This document shows, piece after piece, positions 16,253-24,212 of a DNA stretch of 64,000 nucleotides (positions within the stretch are counted from its first letter, which is position 1; each line of letters starts with the position of its first letter). The notes under the pieces were generated by a model, which made no database searches, was not told where the DNA came from, and saw nothing but the letters and a program-made list of their open reading frames with translations. The stretch is from Streptomyces sp. YS415 (GTDB lineage Bacteria > Actinomycetota > Actinomycetes > Streptomycetales > Streptomycetaceae): the NCBI RefSeq assembly GCF_023544665.1, contig NZ_JAMJFL010000012.1, positions 124,001-188,000 of the forward strand. Reading direction: 5' to 3'. The position numbers and the translations under genes are program-made.

Positions 16253-17047
16253 TCAGTCACCCAGCGACGGAATGCGGGAATCCGAATTCCGTCGGCCGCA
16301 GGCGACGATCATTCCGGAATACCCGTCCCGCACCGCGGCCGAGGATTTCAAGCGGACGCTTGTGAAATCGTCGGAGAACCGCTCGAGACTGGCGGACACC
16401 TCCGACTCCCCCACATCGCAGGCGGGGAAGAAATGCGCGCCGGCGTGATAGCCCTTGGAATGCTCCATGAAGGCCGCGGCAAAGGGCGCCCCGGGGGCGA
16501 GGGCGCGCAGGAAGCACTCGACGCCCCGGTCGAACTCCTCGCGGGAGGAGGTCATCGACTCGGCGACGAAGAACATCGTCCCCATCGACCACCGGCCCTC
16601 GTGCCGCACCAGGTCGAAGAGGTTGCCCTCGGCCACCCGGGCGACGTCCCGGAAGCGGGCCCGCGGGTCCATGTCCAGGGCGCCGTAGGCGTCGTTCTTG
16701 CACAGCACGCGCCAGAACTGGTCCCAGTTCCCGTCGTAGGAGCCCACCTGGGACCTGAGGTAGCGGACGTTGGCGGGCGAGCGCTCGAAGAGCGTGATCG
16801 CGTCGCACCAGGGCAGCATGGCGAGCGCGGGGTAGAGATTGGCGCCGGCACCGACGTCGATTCCTGAAACAGGTCGGTCACCACGTTTCGGAAAATGATC
16901 GCCGAAATGATCCCTGATGATCGAAAGGATCTCCGCGTCTTCCGCCTGCAAGTCGCGGTAGTTGTGATCCACATAGGCGATCGGGTCGAATGCCGCCCAG
17001 GACACATCCGCATTCAGCTGGGCATCCCCCGAGGAGCGCAAGGTCAT
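16253..17047 (-). CDS. SCO2525-family SAM-dependent methyltransferase
   Basis: A 264-residue class I methyltransferase. The SAM-binding motif I is SGIDVGAGANLYPALAMLPW (residues 61-80), preceded by WAAFDPIAYVDHNYRDLQ, which recalls the NNMT/PNMT/TEMT small-molecule methyltransferase family. The acidic end of strand 2 is ITLFERSP. It is first in the transcription order of the cluster, with no Shine-Dalgarno before the ATG; TACCGT lies six bases upstream, so a leaderless start is possible. Codon use near its 3' end and in the 60-base gap that follows is slightly AT-richer than in the neighbours. The substrate is unknown. Confidence 0.85.
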   Translation of the reverse strand: MTLRSSGDAQLNADVSWAAFDPIAYVDHNYRDLQAEDAEILSIIRDHFGDHFPKRGDRPVSGIDVGAGANLYPALAMLPWCDAITLFERSPANVRYLRSQVGSYDGNWDQFWRVLCKNDAYGALDMDPRARFRDVARVAEGNLFDLVRHEGRWSMGTMFFVAESMTSSREEFDRGVECFLRALAPGAPFAAAFMEHSKGYHAGAHFFPACDVGESEVSASLERFSDDFTSVRLKSSAAVRDGYSGMIVACGRRNSDSRIPSLGD

Positions 17048-17251
17048 TCATCAACGGTACCAACGGCGGGAGCACCACGGATCCCCCTTGCACCAATCTG
17101 ACGGAACAACGACCCGGACGGGGCGCACGCGGGGCGCATGGGGGCGAATGGATTCCCGCGACCTGATCCGGCCTTGAACGGCCGCATCGCCCCCCGCAAG
17201 ATGGTCGGAACTCTGCCGAACACACCCGAAAGGCAGACACCTCGCGTCTCG

Positions 17252-17270
17252 CTCGTACCACCCGTACGAG
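17252..17270. promoter_or_regulatory. Inverted repeat in divergent gap, candidate operator
   Basis: CTCGTAC and GTACGAG flank a five-base centre in the 262-base region between the SCO2525-like gene and a divergent GNAT gene. It could be a binding site for a dimeric regulator acting on either gene. I see no coding potential in the rest of this gap. Confidence 0.35.
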
Positions 17271-17309
17271 TGTCAACGCGCAATTGACCCGGACCCGCAG
17301 GGGGGCGGC

Positions 17310-17843
17310 ATGGCGGCTCTTCCAGAGGAACGTTTCCCTTCGCGCGGCGGCCGCACCGGCCATGCGCTCTTCCGCGACCGGGCCTTCATCGACCGGCCCC
17401 TGACGATGAGAGGCGTCACCGAGGCCGACCTGCCCGAACTCGTCCGCGTCGACCGCGAGGCGTTCCCCGAGGAGCCCTACCCCTATTTCATCCTGCGGCA
17501 GTTGTACGACGTCCACGGCGACCGCCTGCTGGTCCTGGACGACGGCGAGCGGCTGCACGGCTACGTCCTCTTCCCGACCACCTCGGACGGCCGCCGGGGC
17601 TGGATCATGAGCCTGGGCGTCACCCGGGACCAGCGCGGCCGGGGCCTCGGCCGGCGGCTGATGCTGGAGGTGCTGCGCCGGCTGCGCACCGAGGGCGTGC
17701 GCGAGGTCGGGCTGACGGTCGAGCCGACGAACGCCGCCGCGATCATGCTGTACCGGTCGATCGGGTTCTCGTCGCAGGAGGGCGTGCGCGCGGACTACTT
17801 CGGGCCCGGCGAGGACCGCCTGGTGATGACGCTGAGCCTGTGA
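17310..17843 (+). CDS. GNAT family N-acetyltransferase (RimI-like)
   Basis: A 177-residue acetyltransferase with a clear fold core: TMRGVTEADLPELVRVDREAF at the start of the domain, MSLGVTRDQRGRGLGRRLM as acetyl-CoA motif A (R-G-R-G-L-G), and VEPTNAAAIMLYRSIGF as motif B. The latter half resembles RimI-type protein N-acetyltransferases, but the substrate is open. AGGGGGG precedes the ATG. It is divergent from the SCO2525 cluster and may or may not belong to it. Confidence 0.85.
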   Translation: MAALPEERFPSRGGRTGHALFRDRAFIDRPLTMRGVTEADLPELVRVDREAFPEEPYPYFILRQLYDVHGDRLLVLDDGERLHGYVLFPTTSDGRRGWIMSLGVTRDQRGRGLGRRLMLEVLRRLRTEGVREVGLTVEPTNAAAIMLYRSIGFSSQEGVRADYFGPGEDRLVMTLSL

Positions 17844-17856
17844 CCCGGAGGGGTCA
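17841..17856 (+). terminator. Short hairpin at the GNAT stop codon
   Basis: TGACCC GGAG GGGTCA, a 6-bp stem that includes the TGA stop. It is small and lacks a T-run, so its role as terminator is uncertain. Confidence 0.35.
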
Positions 17857-17945
17857 CCCCGAGCCCGGAGATGGGGGTAATCCCCCCGGAATCCAGGGCG
17901 TTACCCGGATGTGACGTGCCGTCACGGTCCGCCAGGCTGCTGTGC

Positions 17946-19430
17946 ATGCAGCAGATCACGAGAAGTGCAGCCCTGATCGCAGCGACCGGAGTCGTCCTCG
18001 GTCTCGCCGTACCGGCCGGTGCCTTCGACGGCGGCGGCGGCCGCGCCGAGGCGCTCGAGTGGAGCGCGTGCGAGGGGAAGGGCCTCGATCCACGCCAGCA
18101 GTGCGCGACCGTTCCGGTTCCGATGGACTACGCCGATCCCGGCGGCCGCACGATCGACATCGTCATCTCCCGTATCCCCAGCGAGAATCCCGCGGCCCGC
18201 CGGGGCGCCCTGCTGTTGATCCCCGGCGGCCCCGGCGGCGACAGCCTCGGCGACCCGTCGGGCAAGGGACAGCGGCTCCCGCAGAAGGTGCGGGACGCCT
18301 ACGACCTGATCGGGTTCGCCCCGCGCGGGATGGCCCCGTCCACCGCGGTCAGCTGCGACGTGGAGTACGGCGACCTCGCCGCCTCCAGGCTGCGGCCCTG
18401 GCCCGCCACCGACGGCTCCGTCACCGAGAACATGACCACCGCCCGGCGCGTCGCCGCCGCCTGCGCCGAGAACGGCGGCGAGCTGATCCGGCACATCAGC
18501 ACCGCCAACGAGGCCCGTGACCTCGACCGCGTCCGGGTCGCGCTCGGCGAGCGGAAGGTGTCCGCGTGGGGCGTGTCGTACGGCACCTATGTCGGCGCCG
18601 TCTACGCCCAGCTGTTCCCGCACCGCACCGACCGGTTCGTGCTGGACAGCAACAACAACCCCGATCCGGAGCGGGTGGTGCGGGCCTGGCTGGCCGCGTT
18701 CGAGCAGGGCGTCGAGGACGTCTTCCCCGCGTTCGCCCGGTGGGCGTCCCGGCCCGGCAACCCCGACCGGGTGGCCCGTACGCCGGAGGACGTGCGCTCA
18801 CGGTTCCTGGCCCTGGCCGCCCGGCTCGACCGCGAGCCGCTCCCCCGGCCCGGCGCCAACCCGCCGGTGCTGGACGGCAACGAACTGCGCCAGGCCATGC
18901 TGTCGGCCATGTACGACCCGGACGACTTCCCCGGTCTCGCGCAGCTGATCCGGGCCGCGGAGAAGGGCGAGGTGCCGCCCGCGCCGCCGTCCCCGCCCGA
19001 GGAGGTGCTGCAGAACTACCTCGGGGTCGGCGCCGGGAGCATCTGCAACGACTCCGCCTGGCCGACGGACGCCGCCGTGTACCAGAAGGACGTCACCGAG
19101 AGCCGTGCCACGTACCCGCTGACGGCGGGCATGCCGCGCAACGCCATGCTCTGCGCGGCCTGGCCGTTCCCGCAGAAGGAGCCGGCGGTACGGATCACCG
19201 ACCGGGGCCCGTCCAACATCCTGCTCGTCCAGAACGAGCGGGACCCGGCCACCCCGCTCAGCGGCGCCCTGAAGTTGCGCGAGGCGCTCGGCGACCGGGC
19301 GGTCATGGTGGTCAGCGACGCCACCGGCCACGACGCCTACCTCGCCAACGGCACCGCGTGCGGCGACCGGCTGGTCTCCCGCTTCCTCGCCACGGGTGAG
19401 CGGCCCGCCCGGGACGTCCACTGCGACTGA
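17946..19430 (+). CDS. Secreted alpha/beta hydrolase, tripeptidyl aminopeptidase (S33) type
   Basis: Exported serine hydrolase of 494 residues from the chosen ATG. A Sec signal peptide is visible (MQQITRSAALIAATGVVLGL ... AGA). The oxyanion segment LLIPGGPGGDS, the nucleophile elbow GVSYGT (about residue 205), the acid in NERDPATPLSG and the His in DATGHDAY form the usual catalytic set, and the C-terminal quarter fits the TAP-like domain. It likely removes N-terminal di- or tripeptides outside the cell. No Shine-Dalgarno is seen; CAGGCT eight bases upstream with TGTGAC 17 bp further suggests a leaderless promoter. Confidence 0.9.
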   Translation: MQQITRSAALIAATGVVLGLAVPAGAFDGGGGRAEALEWSACEGKGLDPRQQCATVPVPMDYADPGGRTIDIVISRIPSENPAARRGALLLIPGGPGGDSLGDPSGKGQRLPQKVRDAYDLIGFAPRGMAPSTAVSCDVEYGDLAASRLRPWPATDGSVTENMTTARRVAAACAENGGELIRHISTANEARDLDRVRVALGERKVSAWGVSYGTYVGAVYAQLFPHRTDRFVLDSNNNPDPERVVRAWLAAFEQGVEDVFPAFARWASRPGNPDRVARTPEDVRSRFLALAARLDREPLPRPGANPPVLDGNELRQAMLSAMYDPDDFPGLAQLIRAAEKGEVPPAPPSPPEEVLQNYLGVGAGSICNDSAWPTDAAVYQKDVTESRATYPLTAGMPRNAMLCAAWPFPQKEPAVRITDRGPSNILLVQNERDPATPLSGALKLREALGDRAVMVVSDATGHDAYLANGTACGDRLVSRFLATGERPARDVHCD

Positions 19431-19437
19431 GGCCCGG

Positions 19438-19881
19438 TCACGCCGGGCCGAACCGCCGTACGTACCGCCGCTGCCACGGCGTCTCCACCGCCCGCGGGTC
19501 GTAGTGGCGGCGGACGTACGCGACGGCCTCCCGGGCCGGTACGCCGTCCAGAACCGCGACGCAGGCCAGTGCCGTGCCCGTACGGCCGCGTCCGCCGCCG
19601 CAGGCGAGTTCGACCCGCTCCCCGGCGGCCCGCCGCCAGGCCTCGGCCAGCACCGCGCGGGCCGCCTCGCGGTCGGCCGGGAGCCGGAAGTCGGGCCAGG
19701 GCAGCCAGCACGACTCCCAGGGGACCTCGGGCGGCCGCCGGCCCAGCAGGTAGACGCCGTACGACGGCGGCGGCGCGTCCGGGTCGAGGGGGCGCCGCAG
19801 CCCCCGGCCCCGGACGAGGCGCCCCGAGGGCAGCCGCAGCACTCCGGGGGCCCGCTCGTCCCACTGTTCCTCACCGGTCAT
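19438..19881 (-). CDS. Protein-tyrosine/dual-specificity phosphatase-like protein
   Basis: A 147-residue protein with a Cys-phosphatase P-loop, ACGGGRGRTGTALACVAVLDG (C-x5-R-T/S), at about residue 92. Upstream WLPWPDFRLPADREAARAVL would supply the general-acid Asp region (WPD, like the WPD loop of tyrosine phosphatases). It could remove phosphate from tyrosine or another small or protein substrate. It converges with the peptidase gene (seven bases between stops) and is divergent from the sigma-factor gene. It is shorter than classical phosphatases but contains the core. Confidence 0.8.
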   Translation of the reverse strand: MTGEEQWDERAPGVLRLPSGRLVRGRGLRRPLDPDAPPPSYGVYLLGRRPPEVPWESCWLPWPDFRLPADREAARAVLAEAWRRAAGERVELACGGGRGRTGTALACVAVLDGVPAREAVAYVRRHYDPRAVETPWQRRYVRRFGPA

Positions 19882-19962
19882 GGAGGTATTCCAGCCCGGC
19901 CCCGCATCCCGGGCAACCGAATCCGTCCCGGTGGTGGTCTGGAGGGCGAGGGAGGGTGCTTG

Positions 19963-20511
19963 ATGCAGGTCGAACTAGAAGACCGGTTCCAGGAGTTCGT
20001 CAGAGCCAGGTGGTCCCGTCTCGTGCGGACCGCCTATCTGCTCACCGGCGACGCGCACCACGCCGAGGACCTGACGCAGACGGCGCTGGCCAAGGCGTAC
20101 CGGTCCTGGCGGCGGGTGGCGCGCAGCGACAACCCGGAGGCGTACGTCCGGCGGATGCTGGTCAGCTGCAACAGCGACCGGTTCCGCAAGCGGCGGGTGC
20201 CCGAGGCGCTGACGGCGGCGCCGCCGGAGACCGCGGGCCGGGACGAGGCCTACGCCTGGGCCGACGAGCGCAGCGCCCTGCTGCCCGCGCTGGCCCAGCT
20301 CCCGCCCCGGCAGCGGGCGGTGGTGGTGCTGCGGTACTGGGAGGACCTGTCCGAGGCGGAGGTCGCCGACGCGCTCGGCTGCTCGCCGGGCACGGTCAAG
20401 AGCCAGGCGTCCAAGGGCCTGGCGAAGCTGCGTACGTATCCGGGGCTCGCGCGGGCCATGGGCGGGCCCGAGCACTGCCATGCGTCGACGGGGGGATCCA
20501 CGGATGAGTGA
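19963..20511 (+). CDS. SigE-family RNA polymerase sigma factor
   Basis: An ECF-like sigma factor of 182 residues. Region 2 is seen in FVRARWSRLVRTAYLLTGDA and AEDLTQTALAKAYRSW, region 4 in LPPRQRAVVVLRYWEDLSEA then EVADALGCSPGTVKSQASKG. This matches the actinobacterial SigE-like family that directs small stress or envelope regulons. GGGAGGG precedes the ATG. The last eight bases overlap the next gene, whose product has one membrane segment, an arrangement typical of sigma/partner pairs. Confidence 0.9.
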   Translation: MQVELEDRFQEFVRARWSRLVRTAYLLTGDAHHAEDLTQTALAKAYRSWRRVARSDNPEAYVRRMLVSCNSDRFRKRRVPEALTAAPPETAGRDEAYAWADERSALLPALAQLPPRQRAVVVLRYWEDLSEAEVADALGCSPGTVKSQASKGLAKLRTYPGLARAMGGPEHCHASTGGSTDE

Positions 20512-21415
20512 CGGACAGCGGGAGCGGGACTTCGAGGAGCAGGTGCGCGAGCTGCTGGCGCGGGACGCGTACACGATCCGCCCGTCGCCGGCCCCGTATC
20601 CGCGGATCCGCCGCCGGGGCGTGGTCGAGCGGCGGCGCCGGGTGGCGGTGGCCGGGGCGGTGCTGGTGACGCTGGCCGCGCTGCCCGTGGGGGCGTACGC
20701 GGTGGCCGGGGGCGGTGGCGGCGGCGCGAGCACGGCCTCCTCGCCCACGCCGTCGGTCAGTGCGTCGCGGTCCCCGGCGCCCTCCGCGACCCCGTCCGGT
20801 CCCGCCCGCCCCGCCACGGACGGGCAGTTGCTGGACGGGATCACCTTCGAGCAGGCGGCGCACGCGGTGGAGCAGTGCATCGCCTACGACGAGCGGCACA
20901 CCCCCGGCCCCGGGCACATGGACCTGGGCCCGGCGGACAGCTACCGCGTCATCCTGGCGATGAGGAGCACCGGCGACTCCAACGCGCCCGGTGACGGGAT
21001 GCACGTCGTCGCGGTGAAGAAGGACGCCCCGCACGGGATGCGGATGATCTGCAACATCCGCGAGGGCGAGGCCCAGGGCCTGAACATCGGCGGCGCGGAC
21101 GCGCCGGGCGCCTCCGGGGTGATGCCGGACATGAACGGCGGCAAGCTGTACCAGCAGTCGTTCCTCGACAAGGGCAACTGGGCGCTGCCCTTCCGGTGGG
21201 GCGTGATCGGCACCGTCGATCCCTCGGTCACGAAGGTCATCGTCTCCTACGGCGGCGCCACCAGCGAGGCGGCCCTGGACCACGGCTGGTTCGTGGCCTC
21301 CGGCGTCCTGGACCAACAGGTCACGGTCGCGCCCCGGGTCAAGGGCTACGACGCCGACGGCACGCTGGTCTACGACTCCGACCAGGACCCGTCGTACGCG
21401 AAGACGCTGCCGTAG
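20504..21415 (+). CDS. Single-pass membrane protein paired with the sigma factor
   Basis: A 303-residue protein. The cytoplasmic N-terminus (MSDGQRERDFEEQVRELLAR ...) is followed by one transmembrane helix (VAVAGAVLVTLAALPVGAYA, about residues 48-67), a Gly/Ser/Pro-rich linker and an extracytoplasmic domain of about 200 residues. It has no ZAS zinc motif (HxxxCxxC), so it is not a classical zinc anti-sigma factor, but its topology and 8-base overlap with the sigma gene make an anti-sigma or signal-input role the simplest guess. A strong terminator follows. Confidence 0.7.
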   Translation: MSDGQRERDFEEQVRELLARDAYTIRPSPAPYPRIRRRGVVERRRRVAVAGAVLVTLAALPVGAYAVAGGGGGGASTASSPTPSVSASRSPAPSATPSGPARPATDGQLLDGITFEQAAHAVEQCIAYDERHTPGPGHMDLGPADSYRVILAMRSTGDSNAPGDGMHVVAVKKDAPHGMRMICNIREGEAQGLNIGGADAPGASGVMPDMNGGKLYQQSFLDKGNWALPFRWGVIGTVDPSVTKVIVSYGGATSEAALDHGWFVASGVLDQQVTVAPRVKGYDADGTLVYDSDQDPSYAKTLP

Positions 21416-21422
21416 CGGCGCG

Positions 21423-21457
21423 CGAGGGGGTGCCGCACAGGGGTCGGCACCCCCTCG
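21423..21457 (+). terminator. Hairpin terminator after the sigma-factor operon
   Basis: Perfect 13-bp stem CGAGGGGGTGCCG / CGGCACCCCCTCG with a nine-base loop, seven bases beyond the stop of the membrane-protein gene. Confidence 0.8.
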
Positions 21458-21516
21458 GGCGCACACCGTGCCATTGGTCCGATTTATCCCGCCGTAGGCC
21501 ATTCGCGCGTGATGCC

Positions 21517-21545
21517 TTGACCGTCCACATCGCCCCTCCTAGGGT
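21517..21545 (+). promoter_or_regulatory. Promoter of the ABC importer operon
   Basis: TTGACC and TAGGGT separated by exactly 17 bp form a good housekeeping-type Streptomyces promoter; transcription would start near 21552, leaving a 60-base leader before the GTG start. No obvious operator overlaps it. Confidence 0.6.
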
Positions 21546-21613
21546 CGCGGCTGACTGGCAGGACCCAGGACGCCGTATCTCCCCTCCCCCCACCCCTGTC
21601 TCCTGGAGGAACC

Positions 21614-23245
21614 GTGCGCGACGTGACCCGTGGCGTGTCGCCGCCCGGTCGCCGGACCTTCCTGAAGCAGACCGGCGCGCTGAGCGCGACCGCCGCCGTC
21701 TGCGCGCCCCTGTCGGCCTGTTCGGTCGGGCCCGCGTCCACCATCGACCCCGGCGGCGGGGCGGGCGGCGCGAACCGGACGCTGACCGCGGTCATCGGCT
21801 ACGGCAACGACGGCAGCTGGGACCCCACCCAGACGGCGTCGGCGTTCAGCACGGCCGCCAACAACCACATCTACGAGGGCCTGCTGGACACCGATCCGAT
21901 CTCCCGCCGGCCCTACCCGGCCCTCGCCACCGGGCTGCCGGCCGACCCCGACGCCACCACCTGGCGGTTCACCCTCCGCGCGGGCGCCACCTTCCACGAC
22001 GGCGAGCCGGTCACCGCCGACGACGTGGTGTTCGTCTTCGACCGGATCCTCGACCCGAAGACCCAGACCCTCGCCAAGGGCTTCTTCGCGAGCTGGCTGG
22101 AGGACGTACGCCGGATCGACGCGCGGACCGCGGAGCTGGTGCTCAAGTTCCCCTTTCCGGAGGGGCTTTCGCGGCTCACCCTCGCCAAGATCATGCCCAG
22201 GCACGTCTTCGGGCGGCCCGGCGGCTGGGACGACGCCATCCGGGGCAAGGCGATCGGCTCGGGACCCTACCGGCAGACCGCGCACCACCCGAAGTCCCAC
22301 ACCACCTTCGAGGCGTACGCCGCCTACAACGGCCCGCGCAGTCCCGCCTTCAAGAAGATGAACTGGCTGACCATCGTGGACGCCGCCCCCCGCGTGGCGC
22401 GCATCTCGGGCGCGGGCGCCGGCGCGCAGATCTCCGACAACATCCCCTACGCCAACATCGGGCAGCTGCAGAGCAGCGGGCTCACGGTCGGCGGCGGGGC
22501 CGGGATGAACAACCTGTTCCTGATGTTCAACACCCGGCACCGGCCCTTCGACGACGTCCGCGTCCGCCAGGCCCTGCACTACGCCATCGACACCGAGAAG
22601 ATCGTCGAGGTGGCCCTCAAGGGCCACGGCAAGCCGTCGACTTCGTTCCTCGACGAGGCCAACCCCGCCTACCGGCGCGCCAGGACGGTCTACGACCACG
22701 ACCCCGACCGGGCGAAGGCGTTGCTGAAGGAGGCCGGGGTCAGCGGTCTGGAGATCGACCTCCTCGCGGTGAACGTCAGCTGGATCGTGGACTGCCTGCC
22801 GACCGTCAAGTCCTCCTGGGACGCGATCGGGGTGAGGACGACCCTGTCCCCGCAGGAGACGACGGCCGTGTTCACCAAGCTGGACCAGAAGCAGGACTAC
22901 CAGGTCGTCGCCGCCGCCTCGAACCCCAACCAGTTCGGCCTCGACCCCGACCTGATCCTTCGTTACAACTACGGCCCCGACAACCTGTGGATGGGCTACA
23001 CCCGCTGGGCCACCGACCCGGTCGCCCGGCAGCTCTTCAAGGACATGGACCGGGCCACCCAGGAGCCGGACCCGGAGCGGAAGAAGACGATGATCCAGGA
23101 GTACGTCGACGTCGTCGCCGAGCAGGCCGTGCTCTATCCGGTCGTCCACAACGAGCTGATGACCGCCTGGAACGGGAGCGTCCTCGCGGGGATAAGGGCA
23201 CAGCCGTACCCCGGCATCAACGTGCTCCAGGCGAAGTGGGCCTAG
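21614..23245 (+). CDS. ABC transporter substrate-binding lipoprotein (peptide/sialate class, SBP family 5)
   Basis: A 543-residue binding protein. A twin-arginine-like signal (PPGRRTFLKQTGAL) leads to a lipobox LSAC at about residue 36, so it is likely Tat-exported and lipid-anchored. The family-5 signature region is present (YEGLLDTDPISRRPYPALAT and TWRFTLRAGATFHDGEPVTADD). Family 5 usually binds oligopeptides, but also nickel, some sugars and, in SatABCD-type systems, sialic acid. GGAGGAAC precedes the GTG. First gene of a five-gene operon ending in a NanA/DapA-like lyase, with a sialidase beside it, which points to sialic acid. Confidence 0.85.
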   Translation: MRDVTRGVSPPGRRTFLKQTGALSATAAVCAPLSACSVGPASTIDPGGGAGGANRTLTAVIGYGNDGSWDPTQTASAFSTAANNHIYEGLLDTDPISRRPYPALATGLPADPDATTWRFTLRAGATFHDGEPVTADDVVFVFDRILDPKTQTLAKGFFASWLEDVRRIDARTAELVLKFPFPEGLSRLTLAKIMPRHVFGRPGGWDDAIRGKAIGSGPYRQTAHHPKSHTTFEAYAAYNGPRSPAFKKMNWLTIVDAAPRVARISGAGAGAQISDNIPYANIGQLQSSGLTVGGGAGMNNLFLMFNTRHRPFDDVRVRQALHYAIDTEKIVEVALKGHGKPSTSFLDEANPAYRRARTVYDHDPDRAKALLKEAGVSGLEIDLLAVNVSWIVDCLPTVKSSWDAIGVRTTLSPQETTAVFTKLDQKQDYQVVAAASNPNQFGLDPDLILRYNYGPDNLWMGYTRWATDPVARQLFKDMDRATQEPDPERKKTMIQEYVDVVAEQAVLYPVVHNELMTAWNGSVLAGIRAQPYPGINVLQAKWA

Positions 23246-23249
23246 CGGC

Positions 23250-24212
23250 ATGACCGCGGTCGTACGCATCCTGCTCCGCCGTGTCCTGCTGCTCGTCCCG
23301 CTGATGCTCGGCATCGTGCTGTTCGTCTTCGTGGTGATGCGCTTCTCGGACGTCGACCCCGCGTCCGCCTTCTTCCAGGGGGCGAACCCCACTCCCGAGC
23401 AGTTGCGGCAGTTCCGCGAGGAGAACGGCCTGCTGGACCCGCTGCCGGTGCGCTACCTCGCCTTCGTGGGCGCGCTCCTCCACGGCGACCTGGGCACCAG
23501 CGCGCTCACCCGCGGCGAGGTGGCCGACCAGGTGCTGACCGCGCTGCCGCTCACCGTGCAGCTGACCTTCCTCGGCCTCGGCATCGCGATGGTGCTGGCG
23601 CTGTTCGGCGGCGTCACCGCGGCCATCTACCGCGACCGGCTGCCGGACCAGATCATCCGGGTCGTCTCCCTGACCGGCGTGGCCGCGCCCGGCTTCTGGC
23701 TGGCGCTGCTGATGATCCAGTACCTGGCGGTCGACCTGGGCTGGTTCCCGGCCGGCGGCTACATCAACCCGGCGGACTCCGTCACCGGCTGGCTGAAGAC
23801 GATGACGCTGCCCGCGCTCGCCCTGTCCCTGCCGGTGGCGGCCCAGCTCACCCGGATCGTGCGGACCTCGATGGTGGAGGAACTGGACAAGGACTACGTC
23901 CGCACGGCGATCGGCAGCGGTCTGCCGCCCCGGGTGGTCGTGGGCCGCAACGTGCTCAGGAACGCCCTCGTCAATCCGCTGACCGTGCTCGGGCTGCGGG
24001 TCGGCTATCTGCTGGGCGGCGCGGTCGTCATCGAGACGATCTTCTCGCTGCCCGGCATGGGCAAGCTGATGATCGACGCGGTGAAGAACGGTGACCCCGC
24101 GGTCGTCCAGGGCGTGGTGCTGACCACGGCGTTCGGCTTCGTGATCGTCAACCTCGTGATCGACGTGCTCTACCTGCTGGTCAACCCGCGACTGAGGGAT
24201 GCAGCCGCATGA
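23250..24212 (+). CDS. ABC transporter permease (DppB/OppB type)
   Basis: A 320-residue permease with about six transmembrane helices. The N-terminus (LLRRVLLLVPLMLGIVLFVF) is typical of the DppB/OppB group, and the conserved EAA-loop region reads YVRTAIGSGLPPRVVVGRNV followed by LVNPLTVLGLRVGYLLGGAV. The Shine-Dalgarno is poor and the gene starts four bases after the binding-protein stop, so translation is probably coupled. Its TGA overlaps the next ATG (ATGA). Confidence 0.9.
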   Translation: MTAVVRILLRRVLLLVPLMLGIVLFVFVVMRFSDVDPASAFFQGANPTPEQLRQFREENGLLDPLPVRYLAFVGALLHGDLGTSALTRGEVADQVLTALPLTVQLTFLGLGIAMVLALFGGVTAAIYRDRLPDQIIRVVSLTGVAAPGFWLALLMIQYLAVDLGWFPAGGYINPADSVTGWLKTMTLPALALSLPVAAQLTRIVRTSMVEELDKDYVRTAIGSGLPPRVVVGRNVLRNALVNPLTVLGLRVGYLLGGAVVIETIFSLPGMGKLMIDAVKNGDPAVVQGVVLTTAFGFVIVNLVIDVLYLLVNPRLRDAAA

